From positions 5,799,398 through 5,863,397 of the forward strand of contig NC_053143.1 in assembly GCF_016808335.1 (NCBI RefSeq): a stretch of 64,000 nucleotides of DNA, in the 5' to 3' direction. Origin of the DNA: Panicum virgatum. Its lineage: Eukaryota > Streptophyta > Magnoliopsida > Poales > Poaceae. The notes beneath the pieces were generated by a model. It saw only the letters and a program-made list of their open reading frames with translations, did no database searches and was not told the DNA's origin. Made by a program: the position numbers and the translations under genes. Shown piece by piece: positions 44,485 through 54,002 of the stretch; within the stretch, counting starts at the first letter, position 1; each line of letters begins with the position of its first letter.

Positions 44485-44920
44485 AATAGTTGAGAAATAT
44501 TGGTTACCTGCGGTTCGGATCCAAAATCCGGCAGGGCTTCGCCGGTGGAATTACCTCCCTCACCCTCCATCTCCCCTCTCTGGATCTCGTGGGCAGAAAA
44601 TGAGGGCGCAGGGGAAGGGGCTGAGTTTTATATTAGTGGTGGGAGCCTGCCGCTCCCCTGCCGGGCGGCAGGCCCCCTGCCGCCAACTGGTGGGGCGGCA
44701 GGGGGCCTGCCGCCCGGCAGGGGGGCGGCAGGTTCCCGCCAAGGACCTCTGCGCAAATTTTTTTTTATTTACATATAGGTCTCTACCGCCCACCTGCCGG
44801 GCGGCAGGGGTATAAAACTGTAAAACCTAAAACCAAAAATATATTTCTGTAAAATTTTTTTTTGAAAAATGCAAAAATAAAAAAGACGCAAGCTACCGCA
44901 GCGTGCTGATGGGCCATGCA
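44485..44920 (-). repeat. MULE right TIR with hairpin expansion
   Basis: Inverted relative to the left TIR, with about 100 bp of additional GC-rich sequence between 44640 and 44745. Confidence 0.8.
44657..44721. repeat. 28-bp perfect GC-rich hairpin
   Basis: Arms 44657-44684 and 44694-44721 are exact reverse complements over 28 nt, with a 9-nt loop (aactggtgg). Built of nested cctgccgcc/ggcggcagg units also found once in the left TIR. Confidence 0.9.
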
Positions 44921-45099
44921 CTTGGGCTGGTCATGCCTTCAAAAGATAAGTAAATCTAAACAGTTTCACAAACATAAGGAAGATGTAGCGGTGGGAGTCT
45001 TTCTCTTAGAGGTAAAGGTTTATCGTTCAATTCCTATGAACATTTTTTTTAACACCACCGGACAAAAAAACAGTGACCGAAATAATACACCACCGGACG

Positions 45100-45800
45100 A
45101 AAAAGCAGCGACAGAAAAAATATCGATGGTCTTACTGTGTTGTGTGCAGTGCCAGCTTCATAAAAAAATTGGCATATGTACTCACAAGCTCTATCTCTCC
45201 TCTCTTCTCTTTTCTGGGTTGACAATTTTGTTTGAACTTTCTGGCTCATGCTGAATCCTCTTTTGTTCTTCTGGAAAGACTCTTCAATGGACTCGGGCTT
45301 GTAGAACTTGTCAATTGTGGTACCACTTGTTGGGGGTCTACAACTGCTGCCACTTCCTCTTGTTTGCTTCAGCACAATAACATCATTCCCATTGTCACTA
45401 TCTTCTTCACTAGACTTGTCACCATCTGATTTATCCAAATCAATCTCATCCCTTTCCCTCTGTTTTTCCTTCTTTTTCTCTTCCTTTTGACATGTCTTCT
45501 TTGTAAGCAAGGCCACCATCTCTTCCTTAACAGCATCTGTAACTTTCTTGCATGGCCTAACATTGAAGCCTCTAATCTTAACAAGATGGTACTTAACTCT
45601 AGTAATTCCACCATGGATCAACTTGTTACAATACTTGCACTGTATGGCATTCTTCTTATTTAAATCTGGGCAAAAACAATGCTCCCATGTAGGGTCATCT
45701 GACTTGATAGCACCTGCTGCTGTTTGTGTTACCGAAGCTGAGGCAGCACTTGATTGGTTACCTATTGGAAGAAGGGTCCAAAGTACAGCACAATAATCAG
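45100..45800 (-). pseudogene. hAT transposase 5' fragment (BED zinc finger)
   Basis: Minus-strand coding sequence with a BED-type zinc finger (HCFCPDLNKKNAIQCKYCNK, then GGITRVKYHL), a Lys/Glu-rich linker and a segment DRACEYICQFFYEAGTAHNTV that in DUF659-type hAT proteins leads into the catalytic part. Homology stops near 45128, so most of the transposase is missing. The truncation point is 200 bp from the MULE right TIR. GC-rich sequence at 46050-46300 with a TATA-like tatataaacc (minus strand, about 46311-46320) may be its promoter and 5' leader. Confidence 0.75.
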
Positions 45801-46527
45801 CTAGGTTCAAGCTTAGCTCTGTTCTATGTACTCAGTAAGCGAAATTCATGTTCAATATTTACTGGACCAAATGAGTAGTGACAGCCGACATATCTACTTC
45901 TAAATCCATGTATTTATGTCTAAGGCCTACATATTTGGCAGTGAAATAGGCAAAATCTCAACAAAGAAGAACAAAAGAAGAGAAAAAAACTTGCCTGCTA
46001 CTTGATTTGGCTGGAATTGAGACGTGGCTTTCAAGCTTCAAGTGCTAGACTGCTAGGTCGTCGAGGTCGCCGTCAAGCAGGTGGAGGGAGTTGTGGAGTA
46101 CTTGCCGGTTGCTGCTGCAGCAGCTGGCCTACTGGAGGAAGAGGCGGAGAGTACAAGATCCACTGCCGCACTGCTTGCCACTGGTCTACTCGAGGGAGAG
46201 GAGCAGAGGACGCCAAGAACAGGGCGTCGGCACGGTCGCCGCCGCTGCCATTTCTCTCGGAGACTTGGAGTAGAAGAGGGGATAGGGTTTCTAGAAGAGA
46301 CTGCGGTTCCTGGTTTATATATGTGTCGTTGTAGTCTGCCTGTTGGGCCTACCAATTTCGGCCCAGGAGGAGAAACAAAGCTGAGTTTAGCGCTATTGGC
46401 AGTGTCATTTGGCCAATTTATCGGGCTAATAGCGTCGTTTAGCGCTAAATGGGGAATATCTTATCCCCAGCCCTTCCCAGCAGCTATATCCGGATATATC
46501 GGTGGATATAGCCGGTTATTTTAAACC

Positions 46528-46650
46528 TTGCTCAGAGGTACTCATAAGAATAGGATTGGGTGTGTGTATGCACAGAGGAATCAGAGCCATTTTTTACTGA
46601 AGAGTCAGAGCTGCGAAAACATGGCTTCTCAAGACTCTTTTCTCGCCAAT
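46528..46650 (+). repeat. Dispersed repeat, inverted copy of 3437-3640
   Basis: gaatcagagccattttttac, cgaaaacatggcttctcaag and neighbours match the reverse complement of 3437-3520 and 3590-3635. Confidence 0.6.
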
Positions 46651-46897
46651 GCCGAGGCGGAGCAGGCCAATGCCGTCCTCCGTCCTGCGCGTCCTGCCCA
46701 CGCGCGACGCACGTCGGTGCAGGCCAGACCTTTCCCTGCAGGGCCATAGAGCGGACCACAGCGCCTCGCCCAGAGCGCGGCTAGCTGACGGCACCACAAC
46801 GCGCCGTTTCACACCCCTGCACACAACCATCGGGCGACTCGCCACGACCATGGATTCAGAATTGGACGGAGTGGACCCCTTTCTAGCCTACGTGGAC

Positions 46898-47071
46898 CAA
46901 AGTTTTTAAATCTCCCGCTATAGCTTCCGCTATACACCGTTATAGCTGTTTATGCATGATGCCACTATTTGAACTCACGTGTAATTTAGCCGCTATAGCC
47001 TCATTTAGCCCGCTATTAGCTGTTTTCAGAGTCCGGCCGCTAAACCTCTTAGCCCGCTGTTTAAAACCTTG
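46898..47071. mobile_element. hAT-type MITE
   Basis: Ends caaagtttttaaatc...tgtttaaaaccttg form inverted termini (caa.gttttaaa). Flanking octamers acgtggac (46890-46897) and atgtgggc (47072-47079) match at 6 of 8, as for an aged 8-bp hAT target duplication. The interior has several cccgctat/ttagcccgct motifs. A second piece with similar motifs lies at about 46376-46530. Confidence 0.55.
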
Positions 47072-47327
47072 ATGTGGGCTCCGCTAATGGCCTCGGAGCC
47101 TTGCGTCTCTCTTGAGGAGAAATGACAAGGGCTTTGACTTGACCGGCCGTCGTCTTCCCCTCCCGGCCGGCCCACACGCGGTTTCGTTTTCTGCTTATGA
47201 AGGGCCACTCCACTATCTGACTTGTATACACGAGCAGTGGTCGTGGATGATGCCGAGTGCCAAGAAAGTTCATCGTCTCCGGCTTTTCTTTACTTCGTCG
47301 GCTTCAGAGGATTTTCAGCCAACTGAC

Positions 47328-47338
47328 AACATATTTAT
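47328..47338 (+). promoter_or_regulatory. TATA-like box of the SCPL gene
   Basis: acatatttatg about 50 bp upstream of the ATG at 47385; short AT-rich element in otherwise GC-rich sequence. Confidence 0.45.
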
Positions 47339-47384
47339 GGCCCTCTAGCTAGTCTAATCTGGTGGTGCAACACAAGCAAGCGCC

Positions 47385-48791
47385 ATGGCAGCAGCAGCAC
47401 CAGCACCAGCTCGTCCTCTCCCGTTCTCCCTCCTCCTCGTCACTGTCCTCACCGCCACCGCCGCCGTCTCAGGCTCAGTCTCACCAGCCACCGCGGCGGC
47501 GGCGTTCGTGTTCCCCAAAGAAGCTCTCCCGACCAAGTCCGGGTACCTCCCGATCCCCTCCTCCGAGAACGTCTCCCTCTACTTCGCCTTCTACGAGGCG
47601 ACCGCCCCGGTGACCCCGCGGGCGTCCACGCCGCTGCTCGTCTGGCTGGAGGGCGGCCCCGGCACGCCCTCCATGGCCAGCAACCTCTTCATGCTCGGCC
47701 CCAACACCTTCCCCACCAACGGCTCCGCCGCCGCCGCAGGCCTTTCGCCCAACCCCTTCGCGTGGAACCGCCGCGTCGGGGTCATCTTCCTCGACAGCCC
47801 GCTCGGCACGGGCTACAGCGCGGCTCCGTCGCCGTCGGCGATCCCCACCACCGAGCCCGTCATCGCCGAGCACATCCTCGCGGCCCTCCAGTCCTTCCTC
47901 TCCACCCAGCAGCCAGAGCCGGAGTTCCGCGCCCGCCCGCTCTTCCTCGCCGGCGAGAGCTACTCCGGCAAGACCGTCCCCGCTGCCGGCGCGCTCATCC
48001 TCGCCGCGAACCGGGACCTGCCGGAGGACCGGAGGATCAACCTCCGCGGCGTGGCCGTCGGCAACGGCCTCGTGCACCCCGTCGCGCAGGTGGCCACGCA
48101 CGCCGCCGCCGCCTACTCCACGGGCCTCATCAACGCGCGGCAGCGGCGCGAGGTCGAGGCCCTGCAGGCGGACGCGGTGCGGCTCACGCGCGCGGCGCGG
48201 TGGCGGGAGGCGACGGACGCGCGGGAGCGGGTGCTCGCGGCGCTGTACAACGCCACGGGGTTCGCCTCGCTCTTCGACGTGGCGGACACGGGCACGGGCA
48301 GCGCGCTGGCGGCCGTGGCCGTCGCGGCCGCGAAGCTCTTCAACGACGCCGGGGTGAGGAAGGCGCTGGGTGCCGGAGCCGCCCAGCGGGGCGCGCCACT
48401 GTGGCAGCTGGCCAGCCCGGCGGTGGCGGACGCGCTGCACGACGACGTGATGAAGAGCGCCAAGCCGGACGTGGAGGCGCTGCTGAGGGCGGGCGGCACG
48501 CGCGTCCTCCTCTACGAGGGCGTCCGCGACCTGGAGATCGGGCCGGTCACCACCGAGGCGTGGCTGCCGGAGCTGGAGTGGGACGGGCTCCCGGCGTTCC
48601 AGAACGCCGTGTGGAGGAGGAGCGACGGCAGCAGGCGAGGGGAGCTCGCCGGGTACGTGCAGAAGCATGGCGCGCTCGTGCACGTCACCGTGTACGGGGC
48701 GGGGCACGTGGTGCTGGTGGCGCAGCCGCGGCCGGCGCTGGAGATGATCGAGGACTGGGTGTTCGACAGGGGCGGTGCTACGGCGATGTAA
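47385..48791 (+). CDS. Serine carboxypeptidase-like protein (S10 family, SCPL50-like)
   Basis: 468 residues, intronless, GC-rich, with ATG in a good context (gcgccatggc). A signal peptide (residues 1-40) is followed by [17 protein letters not shown], the usual mature start of S10 proteins. The catalytic triad is Ser192 in GESYSG, Asp382 in GVRDLEIGP and His441 in [11 protein letters not shown]. The oxyanion region reads [11 protein letters not shown] where most S10 enzymes have NGGPGCSS, so the usual Asn and Cys are replaced. The His motif also differs from the common GAGHMVP. Several N-glycosylation sites (NVS, NGS, NAT) suit a secreted or vacuolar protein. Function may be peptidase or acyltransferase; the divergent pocket prevents a firm choice. 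A fragment of a paralogue lies at 39660. Confidence 0.92.
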   Translation: MAAAAPAPARPLPFSLLLVTVLTATAAVSGSVSPATAAAAFVFPKEALPTKSGYLPIPSSENVSLYFAFYEATAPVTPRASTPLLVWLEGGPGTPSMASNLFMLGPNTFPTNGSAAAAGLSPNPFAWNRRVGVIFLDSPLGTGYSAAPSPSAIPTTEPVIAEHILAALQSFLSTQQPEPEFRARPLFLAGESYSGKTVPAAGALILAANRDLPEDRRINLRGVAVGNGLVHPVAQVATHAAAAYSTGLINARQRREVEALQADAVRLTRAARWREATDARERVLAALYNATGFASLFDVADTGTGSALAAVAVAAAKLFNDAGVRKALGAGAAQRGAPLWQLASPAVADALHDDVMKSAKPDVEALLRAGGTRVLLYEGVRDLEIGPVTTEAWLPELEWDGLPAFQNAVWRRSDGSRRGELAGYVQKHGALVHVTVYGAGHVVLVAQPRPALEMIEDWVFDRGGATAM

Positions 48792-48904
48792 GCAGGGGTG
48801 GTAATGGGCTCTGGGTTTTGTATCGATATATTTAAGCAATCGGATCGTAAACGGATCGATCTCTCTTCTTATAAATTTTTGAACAGTAAAAGGCTAAATG
48901 AATA

Positions 48905-49140
48905 CTCCATTCACTTTTGATAGCTATATTTTAAAAATTCAAATGTTCACAAATGATAGCTATATTTGCTAATGTCATGGGCTGTGGTAATAAATAGCAC
49001 TAGTAACGAGGAGTTTCCAGTTAAAGCATTGGAGGACCAACAAAAAAGTCCGTGTTGTATTTATTATATGATAAGTAAAGTTATTTTCCTTGGTCATTGT
49101 GTCAAGATAAAATATAGCTATCAAAAGTGAACGGAGGAAG
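48905..49140. mobile_element. Stowaway MITE in the SCPL 3' flank
   Basis: ctccattcacttttgatagc ... gctatcaaaagtgaacggag terminal inverted repeats, flanked by TA (48903-48904 and 49141-49142). 236 bp. It starts about 115 bp after the SCPL stop and may lie in its 3' UTR. Confidence 0.85.
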
Positions 49141-49142
49141 TA

Positions 49143-49790
49143 AGAAAATAAAATAGAGACTTCAAATGTCTCACGGATCATTGAAGAGTCGTGCAGAAGG
49201 CCTTGCAGTTGTTTTAAAGGACGGTATTTCTAAATAGGCAGCGTTAATAGCTCCAGGGTGAATTTTGTCTCATGTTTCGTCAAATTTTCCAAGGTCGCTA
49301 TGCTCTCTTGATCCGTGCGGTTCGATCTGACTGTTGAGGTGTGGCACCAAGTCCATCAATGGTTTTTGTTGGTATATGTATTCCGTGTTGAGTAACTGAC
49401 GTTTAGTTGTTTTGATGGCTTCTGATGACCAGTTGTTTCCATCCAAGGAAACACACGATTTTCCATCAAAAGAAATTCAGGTGATGCAAATTCATCTGAC
49501 ACTCGAAATTTGTGTCCATAAAAATCCAACAGCAAAGCACATACAAACACATGTATCTCTAAAAAGAAAGTAACCTTATCAGAAAAGCTAAATAACAACA
49601 TAGTGTTTTAGGTCCTTCCAAATTATGAATTTGTTTGACCATTAGATCTCCAGATGGATGCCTAGAATTCCATCAATCCTAAACCCAATGCACTGTAATA
49701 CTGTAATTACAGCGTGTCTACACCGTAAACCTCTACTGGCTGTCCTACAGAATTCTAGTAGCTTATGCAACACAAAGGATTACTGCTAAT
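49143..49790. other. Intergenic, no gene seen
   Basis: AT-rich; only short incidental open frames. Confidence 0.4.
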
Positions 49791-49794
49791 AGTT

Positions 49795-50110
49795 TTCAGC
49801 TTATCGTGCCCAAGTATGTCCACAGAGACACGGTCAATATGCCTGTCCAGGTCCGGTTTGTTCTAGAATAAAATAAACGCAACTACCGGTGATTACAGCT
49901 TCTTTTAATTTTGTCTTTCCTAAATGGCACTCGATATTGTGGTAATTTAGGACATTCGACTTCGTTTCGTACCTACTGATATGTGATATCAATGTTTAAA
50001 TTTCTAACATGTTTTCAACAAAGTACAGTTCACTAATTTACGGCGCTTATAATTATTAATTTCCATCTCTACATGTCGTTCTATTGAGTTTTATTTGAAT
50101 CTTGTTGTGT
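49795..50110 (+). pseudogene. SINA copy A: 3'-terminal exon remnant plus 3' flank
   Basis: tttcag followed by coding for LIVPKYVHRDTVNMPVQVRF and a stop at 49868-49870, the C-terminus of SINA-like proteins. The 3' flank to about 50110 is similar to the reverse complement of 55080-55230 and 58370-58520, including a shared tggcactcgatattgtg. It is the most diverged of the copies. No upstream SINA domains are present. Confidence 0.7.
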
Positions 50111-51160
50111 GCGCCGTGGATTCTCTCGTTTCTGAAATCGTGAGCATGTTTTGAAGTGCAGGGATTTGGGAGGAAGACCGGAAGTGAACTTAGCTAGCTA
50201 TTTCGCTTTACCGAATCATCTATTCATCTCAATTGCTTTTCTTTCCTCAGAGGCAATTGACGCATTCGTTCAGGAAAGAAGCAAAGCAGGCCGATTATTA
50301 CTAGTAGTCGTAGCAAATAATCCTCCTGCAGTTTCTCCATTTGAGCACCTCTGTCTGGAAATTGGAATGCACTTCCATTGTAAAAAAATATATATAATAA
50401 TAAAAGGAAAACGACCTAACCTCTGCTCCCAAGAGTGTTGGAATCTTGCATTGTGAATTTCTGATCGAATTAATGGTGTGGCTGTGTGTGTATATACATT
50501 GAATTCTGTGAAACAGAAGTAGGGGAGCAAATCCATTTTTCTTGCTAGTGCCGATAATTTTTTGATGAAAACTAGCCTCTTAGGTTTCCGTGGATAAGGA
50601 GACCAAGGAAAATTAGCCGTACCTATTGTGGGCTAATTAGCAGTGACCTTCGTGGTCCGTGGAGGCCGATAGAAATTTAGGTGTAACTTTTGTGGGCTAC
50701 GAGGAAGGCTGACAAAAATTACTAGATGAAAAATAAATACTTTTTTCGTCGTAATATATAATATATATTTTTTGAGTCCTCTTTTCATCCATCTACGTAC
50801 GAATAGATATTCCTATATATATAAACTAAATTAATTAAATAATGAATGAATGCGTATTCGAAACCTAAAATGAAATAAATGTTAGAGCGGCAGATAAAAG
50901 TTACGGTCACTTTTGTCGCTTTATCTTTAGCTGCATAAGAGTGTCTACGAAAATGTAGTTTTCTTATGCGAAAAGCTTATTTTGGTAGATTCAAAAAAAA
51001 AACTGACGGGATTTATTACCCCGAGAAAGGAAGGGTCGCGACTCATTGGGACTGTTGCCGGTCATCAATGAGGACATCAGCGAAGTCGAGGAGGCATGCG
51101 ACAAACACCGGGCGGGCAAGGAGGATACCTAGGACTAGGGAGGGGCCATACTGCTGCCAC
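50110..51160. other. Intergenic, no gene seen
   Basis: AT-rich DNA. 51020-51160 probably belongs to the promoter of SINA copy B, though no strong TATA was fixed. Confidence 0.35.
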
Positions 51161-51186
51161 CGTTGTTGTCTGTCGTGGCGGCGGCG

Positions 51187-51990
51187 ATGGAGGGTGAGGA
51201 AAGCGAGCACGACGTCTGGCGGATGGCGGAGTTGTTCCGGGAGGAGGTGGAGCACGAGGTGTCGGCATCGACGTCGCCACCGGCCGTGCGCATGCTGCGA
51301 GGTGCCGTGGTGGCGGACGCCTACGCCCTCGAGTGCGGCGTCTGCTTCCTCGCGCTCAGGCCTACCATCTTCCAGGTACTACGTACCTAATGCACGCCAT
51401 GCTACTCCTCGCAGATTGCAGAGCCGGAGCGTCTCTCATCTTTTTGATCAACAATTGGGAAATGCACGCAGTGCGAGGTGGGGCACGTGGTGTGCTCGGC
51501 CTGCCGCGAAAGGCTGGAGGCCACTGGCAGCGGCGGCAAGTGCCATGCCTGCGGCGTCGCCGCCGCCACGCGCGGCTACTACCGGCCGTGCCACGCCATG
51601 GAGCGCCTGGTCGGCTGCATCCGCGTCCCCTGCCCTCACGCGGCCCACGTCTGCGTCGTGATGACGGCCTACCACGCCCTGGAACGCCACCGCCGGGCGT
51701 GCCCGCACGCGCCGTCCGTCCTCACGGCCACCAGCCGCCGCCGCCGATGCAGTGTGAGCTGGTCTTCTCGCGCGGCGGCGGCCGCCACGGGAGCCTGTGC
51801 CGCAGCCGCTACTACCAGAAGTCGGACTTCCAGGTCGCGAGCACGGACCTCGCCGACGGGCTACCCTGCCGTGACGGATGCTTCCAGGTCCTCCTGCCGA
51901 ATGCCCTTCTTGGAGACGATAACGACGACAAGGATTGCATCCAGGTCGCAATCAACTACGCCTCCATCGAACGGGTGGAAGTGGTGGAAC
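51187..51990 (+). pseudogene. SINA copy B: RING-type E3 ubiquitin ligase, internally deleted
   Basis: Start ATG 51187. Exon 1 (51187-51375) ends in CGVCFLALRPTIFQ. A GT-AG intron (51376-51471) follows, and exon 2 opens with CEVGHVVCSACRERL ... CHACG, giving a complete C3HC4 RING. The first SIAH zinc-finger part (IRVPCPHAAHVC) follows. Then about 90 codons covering the second zinc finger and half of the SINA substrate-binding domain are missing. The domain resumes in another frame at about 51746 (MQCELVFSRGG, YYQKSDFQVASTDLADGLP). In the exon-2 frame the product would be a RING protein with an unrelated tail to 52041. The intron position is identical to copy D. Confidence 0.8.
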
Positions 51991-52736
51991 CTGTCCGCTT
52001 GTGGACGGAGGAGGACGGGGTTTCGCTTTCGCGCGACTTGAGCAACCGTCAGTTCATCAGCTCTGGTGCCCCAGCAAGTTCCTCGAGCTCTAGCGTCTTC
52101 CCCATCGTATCCACGCCCCTCCTCCATAACCCCACTCCTTCAAACGTCGCCGTGAACGACGATGAGGATGTCGAGTCCTCGCGCCCCGCTCTGGCTGTGG
52201 TCGCCAATACGGCTACGCACCAGCCCCGCGGCCGGATTGTGCGCGGGAACAAGGGGGCCGCCCGCCCCGCGCGTGCAGCTGGCCGGCGCCGCCCCGGGTG
52301 TGAGGAGCACGACACCGGCATCGACGTCCCCCTGTCTGAGCCGGAACACGAAGTCTCGCTCCGCAAGCAGTATGCTCGCCGCAAGCGCGCGGTTGACAGC
52401 CAGCGCAAGCTGCGGCGGAGAAGCCGCCTCCTCATGGCGAAGGAGGGGGATGGGTTTGGTCAGGACATGGACATGGCTGATAAAGCCACGCGCGTCCAGG
52501 CTGCTCGGGTCGACGTCTCTTTCTCTGGTGCGTGCGTCTCGCCGTCTCCGGTCACCGCCGCTCTTGCTCGTACTACTTCCCTCGTCTCTGATGGACTGAT
52601 CCTTCTTCCCCTTGGACCAGACGACGATGTGCAGGCTCTGTCGGACGTGGCCACAGCCTGCGGCTCCAGCTCCAGCGAGGCTGAAGCTGAACTAGCCGAA
52701 TTCATGGGTTTTGTGGACCGAGGTAGTATTTCTTAA
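51991..52736 (+). other. Open frame fused to the SINA C-terminus; LINE ORF1-like tail
   Basis: The frame carrying the SINA C-terminal segment stays open to 52736 without a stop (over 240 further residues). It contains a basic patch (RKLRRRSRLLMAKEGDGF) and a helical end (SSSSEAEAELAEFMGFVDRG), a plan like the C-terminal part of grass LINE ORF1-type proteins. Could be a chimera made by TE insertion or deletion. Expression unknown; family assignment weak. Confidence 0.35.
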
Positions 52737-52739
52737 TGA

Positions 52740-53165
52740 ACTGTAGGACATTGTTAGCCTCTTTGAGAACTGGTCACTGAAATTCCTTTTCACTCAGAAT
52801 TTTCTTCGTACATTATCCTTGCTGCTGATATCAACTAGGTCTGTTTGTGCACCCTACCCCAAGGATTGATGATCTCAAAGCTGGTGTGATCCATTATCCA
52901 TGACGCTTTGCTTCTACTTTTGAAGTACTCTAGCATTTTCGTGTGTTCGCTTCCTCTGGAAGAACATTGGACGATGACGACCAAACAACATGCATTGAAG
53001 CCTTCCCTTACAGCAGGTCTTGGACTCTTGCTGTCAAATTCTTTTTAACCCTAGCTTCGTGACACACTGTTGCTCATTGGCTTCATTGACTCTTGCATTA
53101 TATTAGTTTCTAACTTGTATTTCTGTATTTTTCTTACTATGATCGGTATGAACATTTACAATGTC
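52740..53165. other. Intergenic, no gene seen
   Basis: AT-rich; no recognised feature between SINA copy B and the Pack-MULE. Confidence 0.35.
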
Positions 53166-53893
53166 GAGAAAATTCGTTATTTGACACTGAGAAAATGACC
53201 GGTTCCTTCCGTGACCCTGAGAAAATAAATCTTCCCTATCTGGCTCTGAGATAAATTTTCATTCTCAAAATGACAGTACGTCAGCTTGGGCCGTTAAAAA
53301 TCACTGGTGGCCGTTATCTTCTCTATGGGTCTCTCCAAAATACCCTCCTTGGCGGCGGGCGCATCCGGGTGGCGAGCGACGGGCGCATCTGGGCAGGGCG
53401 GAGCCGGAGCGAGAGCGAGCTCCGCGGCGGAGGAGTGGGAGCGGGAGCAGGAGCAGGCTCCGTGGCGGCGGAACGGAAGCCGGAGCTCAGAGTAGGAGCA
53501 GGTGGCACAGCGCGGGAGCGGCGACAGAGCGATAGCGGGATCCCCGGTGGCGGAGAGAGAGCAGCAGCGAAGCGAGAGCTGGCGGCGCCATCGCTGGAGC
53601 GGGAGCGGGCGGTGCGGCGACGGAGTAACGCCGAGGGGAGTGGCGCCAGGGCGAGCGGAAAGAAGAAGATGAGGCTGAGTGATTGACAACTGGGGTCCAC
53701 ATGTCATCTACTAAGTCAACGAAGGGCAAAGTTGTCCTTTCACATGCCACTCTAACACCGTCAATTGGTGCTTGCTGATGGAGTGTCATTTTGGGAATCA
53801 AAATTTGTCTCAGGGCTAGATAGGGAAGATTTATCTTCTTTAGGGCCAAGGAAGAAACCAATTTTTTTCCAGTGTCAAATAAGAAATTTTCTC
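53166..53893. mobile_element. Pack-MULE-like element with GC-rich cargo
   Basis: About 110-bp terminal inverted repeats: left gagaaaattcgttatttgac and on through ataaatcttccctatctggc, mirrored at the right (53770-53893). The interior (53335-53690) is a sharply bounded GC-rich block, open in several frames, of the kind MULEs capture from gene 5' ends. No domain identified. Candidate 9-bp flanks (tacaatgtc / tactaaatt) match only partly. Confidence 0.65.
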
Positions 53894-54002
53894 TACTAAA
53901 TTTTGCAAATAATAAGGCAACGATGGATCAATCCCAGCAAAATGTACAGACAGTTGATGTACCAATTTTCAAAATAACACTTGCATCATTTAAAGAAAAG
54001 AC

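Larger units (their letters stand above)
40090..44920 (+). mobile_element. Mutator-like element (MULE) with transposase and MYB/SANT gene
   Basis: Long terminal inverted repeats (left about 40092-40400, right about 44485-44920) mirror each other from the outer catgggcc segment through gcgtcttttttattttt to the inner gttgagaaatattggttacc. Between them are a decayed MURA transposase (+) and an open MYB/SANT-like gene (-), convergent. The right TIR is longer because of extra GC-rich palindromes. Exact ends and the 9-bp TSD could not be fixed by eye. Confidence 0.8.

Noticed and set aside
47481..48839. 452-codon minus-strand frame and a 357-codon +2 frame across the SCPL gene
   Set aside because: Both are His/Arg/Gly/Ala-rich shadows caused by high GC third positions; only the 47385 frame has the S10 motifs.
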